This document shows, in pieces, positions 1 through 8,659 of a stretch of 64,000 bases of DNA. Position 1 is the stretch's first letter. Every line of letters starts with the position of its first letter. This stretch comes from Prorocentrum cordatum (lineage: Eukaryota > Sar > Dinophyceae > Prorocentrales > Prorocentraceae), in NCBI GenBank assembly GCA_963575745.1, contig CAUYUJ010000159.1, positions 207,001-271,000 on the forward strand, given 5' to 3'. Made by a program: the position numbers and the translations under genes. Under the pieces are notes generated by a model, which ran no database searches, had not been told where the DNA came from, and was given only the letters and a program-made list of their open reading frames with translations.

Positions 1-103
1 TCAGCATTGCATGTGCCCGTCGCCCAATCAGGTGTCTGTGAAATGTTGCAATGCATTACATTTCTATATTCCTTTTCCGGGTTCGTGGGTCGATCATGTT
101 CGC
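1..103. repeat. dispersed repeat, copy A (partner at 10580-10682)
   Basis: About 100 bp that recur at 10580-10682 in the same orientation. Both contain CGCCCAATCAGGTGTCT, TATTCCTTTTC and GTTCGTGGGTCGATCATGTT with scattered substitutions and short indels between them. The copy is cut by the window edge, so its true left end is not visible. No coding potential is convincing in it. The function is unknown; it could be the end of a larger duplicated block or of a mobile element. Confidence 0.7.
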
Positions 104-590
104 AAGATGATCCAGGATGTTCCGCGATGGTCCTCGCACCCCCCCAAAAAGAAAAACACACGTCCGAGCGATGCCAAGCCATGGCTGACCCCCGTTTGCA
201 CTGAACCCCGCCTGAGGGGCAACGATACTGGGGACTGGCATAAGGGGGGAACATCGACCTGGAATCGGCGATACATCGCCGAGTTAGATTGGCGATAGGC
301 CCCCGATGACCAATCCCCACGCTCCTGGGCGAGATGGGGCTATCGGGTCTCTATCGGCGATCAATGGGCGATTGGGGGTCGATGCATCCCCCCTAGTCAT
401 ATGCCTTTCCCCCCATAACTTTAGAATTCGGATCATAACTCGGGTCCGTTCTGGATGATCCTGGAAGGCCCAGAACGCCCTCGGCGAGGCGCAGCCGCTG
501 GGAAGCATCCCGCGGCCAGAAAATCGCCAGGAGCCGCCGAAGTCGTCCGAAAACCTCGAACCTCGAACCCGCCTGCCGCTGCCACTGCTA
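104..590. other. no gene seen; short palindromes
   Basis: No supported gene. The interval holds several GGCGAT/ATCGCC motifs, including the near-perfect palindrome TCGGCGATACATCGCCGA at 264-281. Related CGGCGATACAT motifs occur at 25.6-25.7 kb, so this may be the remnant of a short palindromic element. The short open frames here overlap on both strands and none shows a recognisable motif. Confidence 0.4.
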
Positions 591-591
591 T

Positions 592-932
592 GAGATCATT
601 TTTTTATTCCGGCCGGTAACGCTCGTTACCCGGGGGGGGGGGGGGGGTCGTGCCCCCCGGGTAACGGTAACGCTTGGGCTGGGCGGGGTATGGCGAAGCA
701 GGGGCGCTCTGCGATCGCCATAGTATGCGCGCGAGCAGCACTCTCTGCCTGAGAGCACCACAGTGGCTTGCGATTCGAGTACAAGCGCAAAGCCCGCCGC
801 GTGGTCCCGGCACCACGCCCGCGCCCGCGCGCGCGACGACGATGATCGACGAGCGACGAGCGACGAGGTCGACGACGACGACGACGACGTTTGCCGCCTG
901 TTTCGGCCTCCGGAGGCCGTTTTCGGGCGCCG

Positions 933-993
<61 letters not shown>

Positions 994-1238
994 TTCGAGT
1001 ACAAGCGCAAAGCCCGCAAGCACCAGCATCGCGCATGCGAGCGCCGCAATGGCCTGCGAGCGCCCACAGTGCGCCTGCGACCACCACACCACAGTGCGCA
1101 TGCCTTCGGGCACCAGCATGTTGGAGGGGAAGACCGAGACCCCCCCCGCGCACGAGCGTTACCGTTACGGGTGGGGGGGGGTGGGGGGAGAGGCCCGGGT
1201 AACGAGCGTTACCCCCCAGAGGATAAAAAAACAATCTC
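592..1238. mobile_element. foldback (MITE-like) element with long terminal inverted repeats
   Basis: The left end (592-680) and right end (1150-1238) are inverted copies of each other. The core GGTAACGCTCGTTACCCGGG at 615-634 is matched exactly by its reverse complement at 1194-1213, and a second inner block built on GTAACGGTAACGCT is also mirrored. The outermost bases match as GAGAT...TTTTTTTAT on both sides. A TAT triplet lies directly outside each end (589-591 and 1239-1241), a possible 3-bp target duplication. The interior holds a GAC array and a 27-bp direct repeat (771-797 and 991-1017) but no transposase frame, so it would be non-autonomous. The structure is directly seen; mobility is inferred. 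Confidence 0.65.
933..993. repeat. (GAC)n microsatellite inside the foldback element
   Basis: About 20 uninterrupted GAC triplets. A 27-bp direct repeat beginning CGATTCGAGTACAAGCGCAA occurs at 771-797 and again immediately after the array at 991-1017, which suggests that the array expanded together with a local duplication. Long frames read through it in several phases because the triplet array lacks stops; these are artefacts. Confidence 0.9.
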
Positions 1239-1241
1239 TAT

Positions 1242-1620
1242 CCCCCCCATCTGTCCATGCCGCCCCATCCTTGCCCCTGGACGCCGCAAGGCTCCACATC
1301 GCCGCGGGCCGAGCGCTGCCCCGTAGGCGCGCAGCGCGGCCTCGGCCCGCCGAGGCGCCGGAGGACCAGTCGGCGAAGAAGGGGGCGGGCGCCTCGGCGC
1401 CGGCGCCAGCGGCGCAGCAGGGCAACAGCCGTGCCGCCGGAGCACGCGCGAAGAGCCCGAGGGGGCACCCCTCACCCTTTCCGGAGGGGAGCCCCCTCCT
1501 CCCTCCTCCCTCCTGCCTCCCACCTCCTCCTGCCCCTGCCTCCACCCTCCCCCCTCTCCCTCCAGCGTCCCTCCCACCTCCTCCTTTCTTACGTTAGACT
1601 AACCTTAGCTTGACGCTGTG
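1242..1620. other. GC-rich stretch, no gene seen
   Basis: Very GC-rich sequence open in several frames on both strands. None of the translations contains a motif I recognise, and composition alone explains the open frames. Nothing further can be supported. Confidence 0.35.
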
Positions 1621-1626
1621 GCGTTA

Positions 1627-1797
1627 GTCCTCCTCCTCCTGCTCCTCCTCCTGCTCCTCCGGCTCCTCCTCCTCCTGCTCCGCCTCCTCCTCCTCCTTCT
1701 GCTCCTCCTCCTGCTCCTCCACCTCCTGCTCCTCCTCCTCCTGCTCCTCCTCCTCCTCCTCGTCTTCCTCCTCCTCCTCCTCCTCCTCCTCCTTCCT
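1627..1797. repeat. (TCC)n-rich microsatellite
   Basis: An imperfect pyrimidine array of CTC/TCC triplets with occasional CTG or CTT interruptions, grading into a pyrimidine-rich tract that continues to about 2000. The Leu-, Arg- or Gly-rich open frames over it are products of the triplet array and are not annotated. Confidence 0.9.
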
Positions 1798-2040
1798 CCC
1801 CACATCCCTCCATCACCCCTCCGCCGTCCTTCCTCCTCCATCCCCCTCCCGCCGTCCCTCACTCCCTCCCTCCCGCCCTCCCTTGCAGGACCCTGGATAT
1901 TATCGAACACAGCTCCGAAAGCACTCCCCGCCATCGTTTCCTCTTCCTTCTCCCTCTTCCTCCCTTCCTCCTGCCCAACCCGCCCCCTCCCACCCATTTT
2001 TGGACGTACTGGCCTATCCACGACATGAAGCTAGTCGCCG

Positions 2041-2084
2041 ATGTTGGGGGTCGGGGCCGGGTTGGGGGTCGGGGTCGGGTTCAC
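2041..2084 (+). other. G-run cluster, potential G-quadruplex
   Basis: The plus strand carries at least five runs of three to five guanines separated by two or three bases (GTTGGGGGTCGGGGCCGGG and a near copy right after it). This fits the usual pattern for an intramolecular G-quadruplex. It is also a tandem repeat of about 20 bp. No gene is adjacent on the plus strand. Confidence 0.45.
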
Positions 2085-2303
2085 ATAAACTACCTCCCAA
2101 TCTGCATGCCACGCACGACTTGCCGGCGCAAACCGTTTATTATCCCCCCGCGGCCGCGAACTTTATTATCCCCCCTGTGATTGTCTGGGGCACGGGCATA
2201 CTGGTTCATCCTTCCCCCTCTCCTCCTCACCCACTTCCGTCACGTGGGGCCTGGCGCGCTGCTTGGCAAAGCCGGCCAGCACTTGGGTTTTTTTCCATCC
2301 GGA

Positions 2304-4118
2304 TCAGCAGAGCACGGCGCGTATGCTGCATCCAACAACCCGATGCCATGCTTGCATTCCTAGAAAAAAAAGGGAACACCATGAACATAAACTTTTGGCA
2401 CTCCGCGCGGATTTCCTGGCTCTGTGCTGGAACCCCCTCCCTGGCGCGCGGAGCGAGGGACGGCGCCGGAGGCGTCGCGGGGGGGGGGCCCAGCGCGGAT
2501 CCAATAAATCCGCGCGGAGCGCCAAAAGTTTATGTTTATGGTTTCTGTTTTCTTCTTCGAATTTCCCCAACGACAGTCGTAGCTTTCCCTCCACGAAGTC
2601 CGGCTCGGTGATGACTCGTCGGTGGTCGTCCACGACGAGGCCGTTGAGCTTCGCGCCCGCGGCCTCCACGACCCGCTGTGCCTCCCTCTTCGATTTTGCG
2701 AAGCCCAGCTGCATGTAGAGGTCAATCAATCGTACGCCCACAGCGGCCCTCACACTCGGCAGCTCGTCCGCAGCGCAGTCGCCGCCGCAGAATGCTGCTC
2801 GCGCTGCGGCGTGGATGCCCGGCAGCACGTGGCTTCCGTGGAACCGGCTCGTGGCGCTATCGGCGAGTACCACTTTCGCCTGGTGAGGGCTGCATTGGTA
2901 AAGCGCGGGGCTGCGCACAGAGAGCCCCCCCCCAAGTAGTCCCGGCTGGCCTTGGCGGGCCCCCCGAGGACAGTGCGAGCGCGGCCGCAAGAAACCCTCG
3001 CAAGAAGCCCAACCCTGAAAACCCGCGCGCGAAGTGCACCGGAGGGGAACCCTGGAGCACTCTGAACGCAGCAGCTCCTTCAACGCCCGCGGGAAGTCGC
3101 CGCGCAGCGCGCGGAGCGAAGAAAATCCCAGGATACCCTGACGAAAAGTATATGATTTCTTGATGCGCGCCCCCACTGTAGTACCAAATGGTCTGCTGAG
3201 GCCAGTTGGAACTGCCGGGGGGGCTGTCTGCGCGCAATCCGAAGCCTTGCCAAGCATCACCTTCGCCTGGTGAGGGTTGCGCGAAGCAGTGGCCGCTGCT
3301 TCCAGCTCGTCGATCACCTCCGGCGGCAGTCCCGAGAAAACCCTCAAGTACCGACCCAGGTCGGCGAGGCCGCAGCTGCGCCAGAACTGCCAATACTCGT
3401 AGGGCGATGCGCTCGAAATGCGCTCGTGCTCTAGCCTTTCGAAGTTCAATTCCCGCAAGCAGCCTCGCTGCATCACACCCTGAACCAACGTCCACAACTC
3501 CCTGTTTTTGATGACGAGCACCTTGGGGGATATCGCAGCCCGGAGGGCATACATTATGCGCATCAAGTCGGCAAGCTGTCGGATCCCACCTATGTCAACA
3601 AAAAGAATAGAGACTCCCTGTCCAAGATCTCGAAGTCTCTCCTTCTCCTTCAGCACATCCAAGTTCTCGAAGCGCAAGTCAGGATGCTCCAGCCGAGCGC
3701 GTGTGACCTCCTGCATGGAGATGTCGATCCCGATGACATTTTCGCTGCCGCAGCTGCGAGCGAGGATCGCTGTGCACGCACCTGTGGCGCTACCGACCTC
3801 CATCACGACATCGCCAGTTTCTGGCAACACTCTCGCCATATGTCGAAAGATGTCGGTCTCGGCCGTAATGACGCCAATGTCGCAGCCCATGTCCTCCCTA
3901 GACCGCAACAGTGCAAGCTGCGAAGGCCTTACCTGGCGCAGCTTTGCATCGCTGAGGCGCCTGATTTGAAGGCCGTCTGCCACCTCCGCCTCCACCACAG
4001 AACGCTCTCTGTCGCCCTTCGCGCAAACGAGGTCTCCGACTTGGAATTCATGAGGACTCGGCTCAAGCCTCCACCGCATTTCACACGATGCCAGCACAGG
4101 CTTCTCGAGCCAAATCAC
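2304..4118 (-). CDS. chimeric gene: methyltransferase-like domain joined to the C-terminal part of tyrosyl-tRNA synthetase, intron-containing
   Basis: Read on the minus strand, the frame opens just after a stop near 4127; the first codon given is GTG, so the true start or 5' exon is uncertain. Residues about 75-215 look like a class I SAM-dependent methyltransferase: glycine-rich motif I (MEVGSATGACTA, residues 106-117), an acidic end to strand 2 (VIGIDIS), then LFVDIGG and VLVIKNREL. From residue 239 the sequence changes to the tyrosyl-tRNA synthetase region after the catalytic core (SPYEYWQFWR, then DLGRYLRVFSGLP), and after an intron it continues into an S4 RNA-binding domain (RLIDLYMQLGFAKSKREAQR). 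The HIGH and KMSKS catalytic motifs are absent. The intron at 2880-3266 is translated without stops because it is 387 nt long. The last ~70 residues come from an intron containing a palindromic element and are not real protein. Exon shuffling or retroposition is the likely origin; function cannot be assigned. Confidence 0.6.
   Translation of the reverse strand: MIWLEKPVLASCEMRWRLEPSPHEFQVGDLVCAKGDRERSVVEAEVADGLQIRRLSDAKLRQVRPSQLALLRSREDMGCDIGVITAETDIFRHMARVLPETGDVVMEVGSATGACTAILARSCGSENVIGIDISMQEVTRARLEHPDLRFENLDVLKEKERLRDLGQGVSILFVDIGGIRQLADLMRIMYALRAAISPKVLVIKNRELWTLVQGVMQRGCLRELNFERLEHERISSASPYEYWQFWRSCGLADLGRYLRVFSGLPPEVIDELEAAATASRNPHQAKVMLGKASDCAQTAPPAVPTGLSRPFGTTVGARIKKSYTFRQGILGFSSLRALRGDFPRALKELLRSECSRVPLRCTSRAGFQGWASCEGFLRPRSHCPRGARQGQPGLLGGGLSVRSPALYQCSPHQAKVVLADSATSRFHGSHVLPGIHAAARAAFCGGDCAADELPSVRAAVGVRLIDLYMQLGFAKSKREAQRVVEAAGAKLNGLVVDDHRRVITEPDFVEGKLRLSLGKFEEENRNHKHKLLALRADLLDPRWAPPPRRLRRRPSLRAPGRGFQHRARKSARSAKSLCSWCSLFFLGMQAWHRVVGCSIRAVLC
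2384..2536 (-). mobile_element. introner-like palindromic element, copy 1
   Basis: A 153-bp foldback. The left arm (2384-2415, containing AAACTTTTGGCACTCCGCGC) is the reverse complement of the right arm (2506-2536, containing CGCGGAGCGCCAAAAGTTTA) with very few mismatches. It lies just downstream, in gene sense, of the S4-domain exon of the minus-strand gene. It is followed in that sense by a strong 3' splice signal: a run of T, then CTAG, then G at 2360/2359. Two relatives occur at 11350-11507 and 47236-47380. An intron-generating mobile element is the best explanation but is inferred. Confidence 0.6.
2880..3266 (-). other. predicted GC-AG intron flanked by direct repeats
   Basis: In minus-strand sense the exon ends CTCACCAG, the intron begins GCGAAGGTGATG and ends CTCACCAG, and the next exon begins GCGAAAGTGG. 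The two boundaries lie in 23-bp direct repeats (3258-3280 and 2871-2893, 21 of 23 identical). Splicing there joins two parts of the synthetase helix in frame as NPHQ-AKVVLADS. GC donors and a G after the acceptor AG are known features of dinoflagellate introns. The 387-nt length is a multiple of three and contains no stop in frame, which hides the intron in the open frame. Confidence 0.6.
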
Positions 4119-4127
4119 GGTGCCCCG

Positions 4128-4429
4128 TTACACGTAGATTGGCGAGGCCTGACGGGGACCTTCAAAGGACATGTAAGAAACTGTAAGAAAGAACGTTTTG
4201 ACCAATCGGCGATCCCCACTCGGTAAAGTCATCGTGCTACCAGAACTAAGGAACACATCATAAGGAACGAAGGGGCTTGTCTGACCAGACCAACGGACCA
4301 GAGACTTACTATGATCTCCTGTAAGAATTTCAGAATGCTTCTAGTTCGCGCGCGCGTGGCGGCCCCCTGGGGGTCCCGCAAGTCTGGGTCACGGATGCCG
4401 GAACTCCCGGGCGCGGCCCTGGAGACCCC
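4128..4429. other. region upstream of the chimeric gene
   Basis: On the minus strand a pyrimidine-rich tract ending TTCTTACAG near 4170-4185 could be a 3' splice site for an upstream intron, followed by a short frame that meets a stop near 4127. No further upstream exon can be recognised. The rest is unassigned sequence grading into the C-rich array. Confidence 0.3.
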
Positions 4430-4930
4430 CGGAGCGCCCCAAGGAGGAGGCGCCAAAGAAGCAGGTGGCAGGCCCCATGGCCTCAGGCCAAGAGCGCTCC
4501 AAGATGGCCCAAGTTGACAACAGGACGGCCCAAGAGGCGCCCAAGACGCCCCAGGAGAGCTCCAAGAGGCGAAATGCATTGATTTTGCTGGAGATGTTAA
4601 CAGATGTCGGCGTTATGGCCTTGTCAAGCTTCGGACCGCCCAGGGCGCCCCAGAACGCTCCAAGAGGCCTCCAAGATCGCCCCAAGTCAGCCCAAAAGAC
4701 TCCCAGGACGACCCAAAGACGGCTCAAGAGGGCTCCAAAAGGCTCCCATGAGGGCCCCAAGAGGGAGAACCCAACCAGACATACGTATCGAGCCTTCCCC
4801 GAAAATTGGCCCCCGAGACCTACTCAGGAGGCCCCCAGAAGCCCAAAGTACTGCAGCACGGGGCCCCCAAGAGGCCCCAGGAAGTCCCCAAAATGCTGCT
4901 AAGAGGCTCCCGAGAGGTCTCGCAAGAAAA
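4430..4930. repeat. degenerate C-rich array (CCCCAAGAGG family)
   Basis: Dozens of imperfect 10-15 bp units related to GGCCCCAAGAGGC and CCCAAGACGC. The spacing is irregular, so this is a degenerate array rather than a clean satellite. The same family recurs, in either orientation, near 7.05, 7.8, 11.6, 12.1, 13.5, 14.2, 18.1, 21.7 and 23.6-24.2 kb. The open frames over it (rich in Pro, Lys, Arg or Gly, Leu, Trp) are products of the repeat. Confidence 0.7.
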
Positions 4931-6680
4931 GAGACACCAGGAAGCCTTCCAAAGCGGCATCTTGTCCGCAACTCAGTTTGCTCCCAACAGTGCCAAGAGG
5001 CCGTAGAGAGGCCTCCTCCTTCTCCTCCTCCTCCTCCTTCCCCTCCTCTATCGAGTCCCCTATCCTCCTTCTCGCCCGCCATGGGCACAGCAACACATAG
5101 CAACAATGGTGCAATATGGGTCGCCGGAATGAGCGAAGCGATTCGGCGGTCCCCCTGCGGGCCCTCGCCGTGTTAGGCGTCGAGGGTAGATGATGAGATG
5201 ATGATGAAATAGAGGATAATGAGAAGCATGCGTAAAAGCATGGTAAAAATGGCTTCGCAGACTTCGCCGGGCAATTCTATTCATTCTGTTGTGGACACGT
5301 ACAAATACAAATGAAAAGTGCTCCCATTGCGAGGCCCACGCGCGTGACAGCTCCTGTGACATGTAAAAAACACTGGTGAGATGTGTCCTCAAGACAGCGA
5401 AAGCCTCGTTCTGGCGCACCACTCACGCATTTCAGCATATCCTGTCTGACATTATTTTGCGAGTCGCAAGAATCCGCCGACCCTGTCGGCGTGTGACAGG
5501 GGCAATTCCGTCGCCATCGCCGTCGCTGCTGCCGTCGCGTCGCCACCGCCATCTCGTCCCCTCCTTTCCCGGAGTCCGTCGCCGCTCCCTCCCTTCCCTT
5601 GGGCCCTCGTCCTCAAGCACGCCAGCCAAACCGAACTACACCAGCCCATCCACTGCGAAATTAAGCAACGTTGTCATCGAGTCGAAAGGAAGCACCTTCC
5701 CTTTGATCCCTTCCCCGCGGAGGAGGGGGGGGGTCCCGGGGGGTGGTCCCGGGGGGGTGATCCCGGGTCAGAACACCACCCTCCCGGGGCCCATGGCCCG
5801 CCCTCTCCCTCCCATTTCCATCGAGGGCCGAGGCCTCCAGGGTCGGCGGCAAAGGCCACAAGGCCTTAGCAATGAGTCAGCAACGCATTCATGGCTACGA
5901 CACAGCCATTTCGGCCCACCCCTAACGCATTTCTTGGTCCACACTCGACTGGGACACTGCGCTCAATTCCAGATACACACACACACACACACCTCACGCT
6001 GTGTTAGCCCTGCACATTACTGGGACACGTGACCATGCGAGCGACCTGCGCCCTCAGACGCCTGGGAGACGTGCGAAAATGCATGGTTTGGGCCTCGAGG
6101 CTCCCGGGGGACGTACAACTACGAACGACCTGCCTTTCCACTTCGACTGCAACCACTGTTCGGCACACCCCTCACGCACTTCGTCCCCCGTGGAGCTCCA
6201 GGGACGAGCTCATGGCGATCGAGACGGCCAGAGGGAGCCCCAACTCGGCGCACCCCTCGCGCTCTCGGCTCACCCCCATCAGACGGCTCAGGGGAGCTTT
6301 CACTTCGGGCCACCCCTCGCGCACTTCGCCCCCCCCGGGCCACGGCCGTCCGAGCCCCCACGGGACGCCAACAGGGCCCCAAGACATGTTGCAACCACTG
6401 GTGCCGACCCTCGTCGAGGCAGCATCCCCCCGAACGCCCACCGGTTGCAGCATCTGAGGTGCAGACCTCCCCCCGAGGTGGCCCGCCGCGGCTCCCGCCC
6501 TCCGGGCTCCAGGAGGAATGCACGGGCGTGTCTGGCCACGCCAGGCCCAGGTCCCAGACGGGCCCCCACGACGCACATCCACGGAACGGCCCGAGCACCC
6601 GAGCTCCTCCTGAGCCCAAAGCTGTCCTGATTTCAACGTCTTGACTGTATGCGCGCTCGGTTTGTGACCGGATTGTGGAC
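4931..6680. other. repeat-rich intergenic region, no gene seen
   Basis: Contains a TCC-rich tract (about 5010-5055), a (CA)n tract (about 5973-5990), and five copies of a roughly 21-bp motif around CACCCCTCRCGCACTTC at 5413-5433, 5912-5933, 6161-6183, 6246-6268 and 6306-6328, with one reversed copy at 14585-14602. No open frame shows a family motif. The Arg/Ser-rich frames at 6.2-6.97 kb are compositional. Confidence 0.45.
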
Positions 6681-7160
6681 CTGATCGGACAAGAACGGGA
6701 AGCGCCGCTTTAGTCCAGTGGGCGTATTGGGCGATGAAGAAGAAGAAGCAGATGAAGACGAATGATAATTCTAGTATGAAGGAAAAGAACACGAAGGCGA
6801 GGGCGACGAGGAGGCGATGACGAGGACGACGTGGAGAACGTGAGGATAGCGAGGATGACAAGGAGGAAGAGAAACACAAGAACGTGGACGAAGAGAACGA
6901 GAGCGAGTACCAGGAGGAACGCGGAGGACGATGACGACGACGACGACGATGACGGAGGACAGCAAGATGCAATTGGAGAAGGACATTGAATCAGGAGAGG
7001 GTCCCGAAGACCCTATCAGTGTACTCTAGGGGCTCCTGGCGCAGCGCGGGGTTGTTTTGAGGCCCTCTTTGGTCCTCTTGTGGGCTTCTTGGGTCTTCTT
7101 AGGCTGTCTGGGCGCGTCGTGGGGTTCTTTGGGAGCATTCTTGGGCCGTCTCGGCGCCAT
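6681..7160. repeat. tandem segmental duplication, left copy
   Basis: Matches 7476-7965 in the same order, offset by about 795 bp. The shared landmarks are CTGATCGGACAAG, a purine-rich block with GGCGATGACGAGGACG, a GAC/GAT microsatellite (about 6930-6960), a short block beginning GATGCAATTGGAGAAG, and a C-rich-family array written as CTTGGGTCTTCTTAGG. Substitutions and small indels show that the copies have diverged for some time. Confidence 0.8.
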
Positions 7161-7475
7161 CCGGGGCCGTCTTGGGGTTTTCTCGGGCAGTTTGGGGATC
7201 TCCTGGAGCGTGCGCGGGAATCTCTGAGGGCCCTCTTGGCCCGTCTTGGGGTTCTTGTGAGCTGTCTGGGTGTCTCCTGGAGCGCTCTTGGGAGTCTCTT
7301 GGGGTCCTCTTGGGGCCCTCTTGGGCGCTCTTGGGGACCACCGGAGCGTCTTTTGAGCCTCCTTTGGGCCGTTCGAAGACTCTCCGGGAGCGATTCCAAG
7401 ACGATGTCCATTCGGAGTTTCCTCCAGGACGATGTTTTGAGGATGTCTCGAGCGAAACGGCCATTTTTCAGAAAC

Positions 7476-7683
7476 CTGATCGGACAAGTACGGGAAGCTC
7501 CGCCTTAGTCCAATGGGTTTAGTGGGCGACGAAGAAACAAGAAATGCGAGGGCGACGAGGAGGCGATGACGAGGACGTGGAGAACGTGAGGATAGCGAGG
7601 ATGAGCACGAGGACAACGAGGAGGAAGAGAAGCACAAGAACGAGGACGAAGAGAACGAGGGCGAGTAGGAATGCGGAGGACGA

Positions 7684-7716
<33 letters not shown>

Positions 7717-7965
7717 CGGAGAAAGATGCAGTTGGAGAAGAACGTTGAATCAGAAGATGGTCCTGGAGACCCTATCGGGCTACCCTGGGGGTTCCTGGCG
7801 CCACGCGGGGTTGTCTTGGGGCCTGTTGGGGGCTTCTTGGGGGCCTCTTTGGTCCTCTTGTGGGCTTCTTGGGTCTTCTTAGGCGGTCGTGGGGCTCTTT
7901 GGCAATATTGGGCCGTCTCGGCGCCGTCCGGAGCCGTCTTGGGCCTTTCTTGGGCCGTTTGGGGG
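7476..7965. repeat. tandem segmental duplication, right copy
   Basis: The second copy of the block at 6681-7160. Its GAC array (about 7681-7715) is longer and more uniform than in the left copy, so the microsatellite changed length after duplication. The unit between the two copies ends with GAGGATGTCTCGAGCGAAAC at 7439-7458, the same 20-mer that forms the core of the satellite at 8.66-9.83 kb. Confidence 0.8.
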
Positions 7966-8540
7966 CACTTTTGGCCAGGTGATCCTATGTCAATTCCACC
8001 ACTGTGGCCGCGGTCGCATCATAGCAACACTACAGCGCATCGTAAACCATCACAACAAAAACACTCTAAATCATGAGAGAGATAACTGTTGGGTATGCCT
8101 CCAAAGCTCAAATTGCCAGCCGGCGCCGCCGTTGAAGACCTTGGTACTACAGGATCGCGCGCTTTTCGCGCATGGGCTCTTGCGCAAGAGGCGAGAAGCA
8201 GTCTGCGCAAGCAACGCCGAGCGATAAGCGATCCAAGAAACAAAAGGGGCTGGGCTTTGCAACCGTAGCAGCGCACAATAACGAAACATTCGGGGGCAAC
8301 TCGCACTGCATCAACAAATTGAACGCGCCGTAAGAAGTGCTGATAGTACCGCACATCAGAAATACTGAACAAAAACATGAACAAACAATATAGACGTTCA
8401 ACCTTTTTTCACGGAAAGGGGGTCGGCCCAGGGTTCTCTTTTAGCTGTTCCCCCCCGGGCTGGCCTCAACTCGACTTTGAGTTGGGCCGGCGAACTTACT
8501 TTGCGATAAATAACGACGTCGAAGTGGGCCGGCGAACTAA
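7966..8540. other. no gene seen
   Basis: Moderate-GC sequence with short open frames in several phases. None has a recognisable motif or a clear coding signature. Nothing further is supported. Confidence 0.35.
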
Positions 8541-8659
8541 AATTTGAGGACGTCCCGAGCGGAACGCTGATTTTTGAAATTCCGATCGATAAAACACATG
8601 GTAAAGTAGGCAGTTTCGTTTGTTGCGGATGTCTCGAACGAAACGCTTGTTTTGCATAA

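Noticed and set aside
674-1597. 307-codon plus-strand frame
   Set aside because: It runs through the GAC array and the foldback termini; the Asp-rich stretch is the microsatellite.
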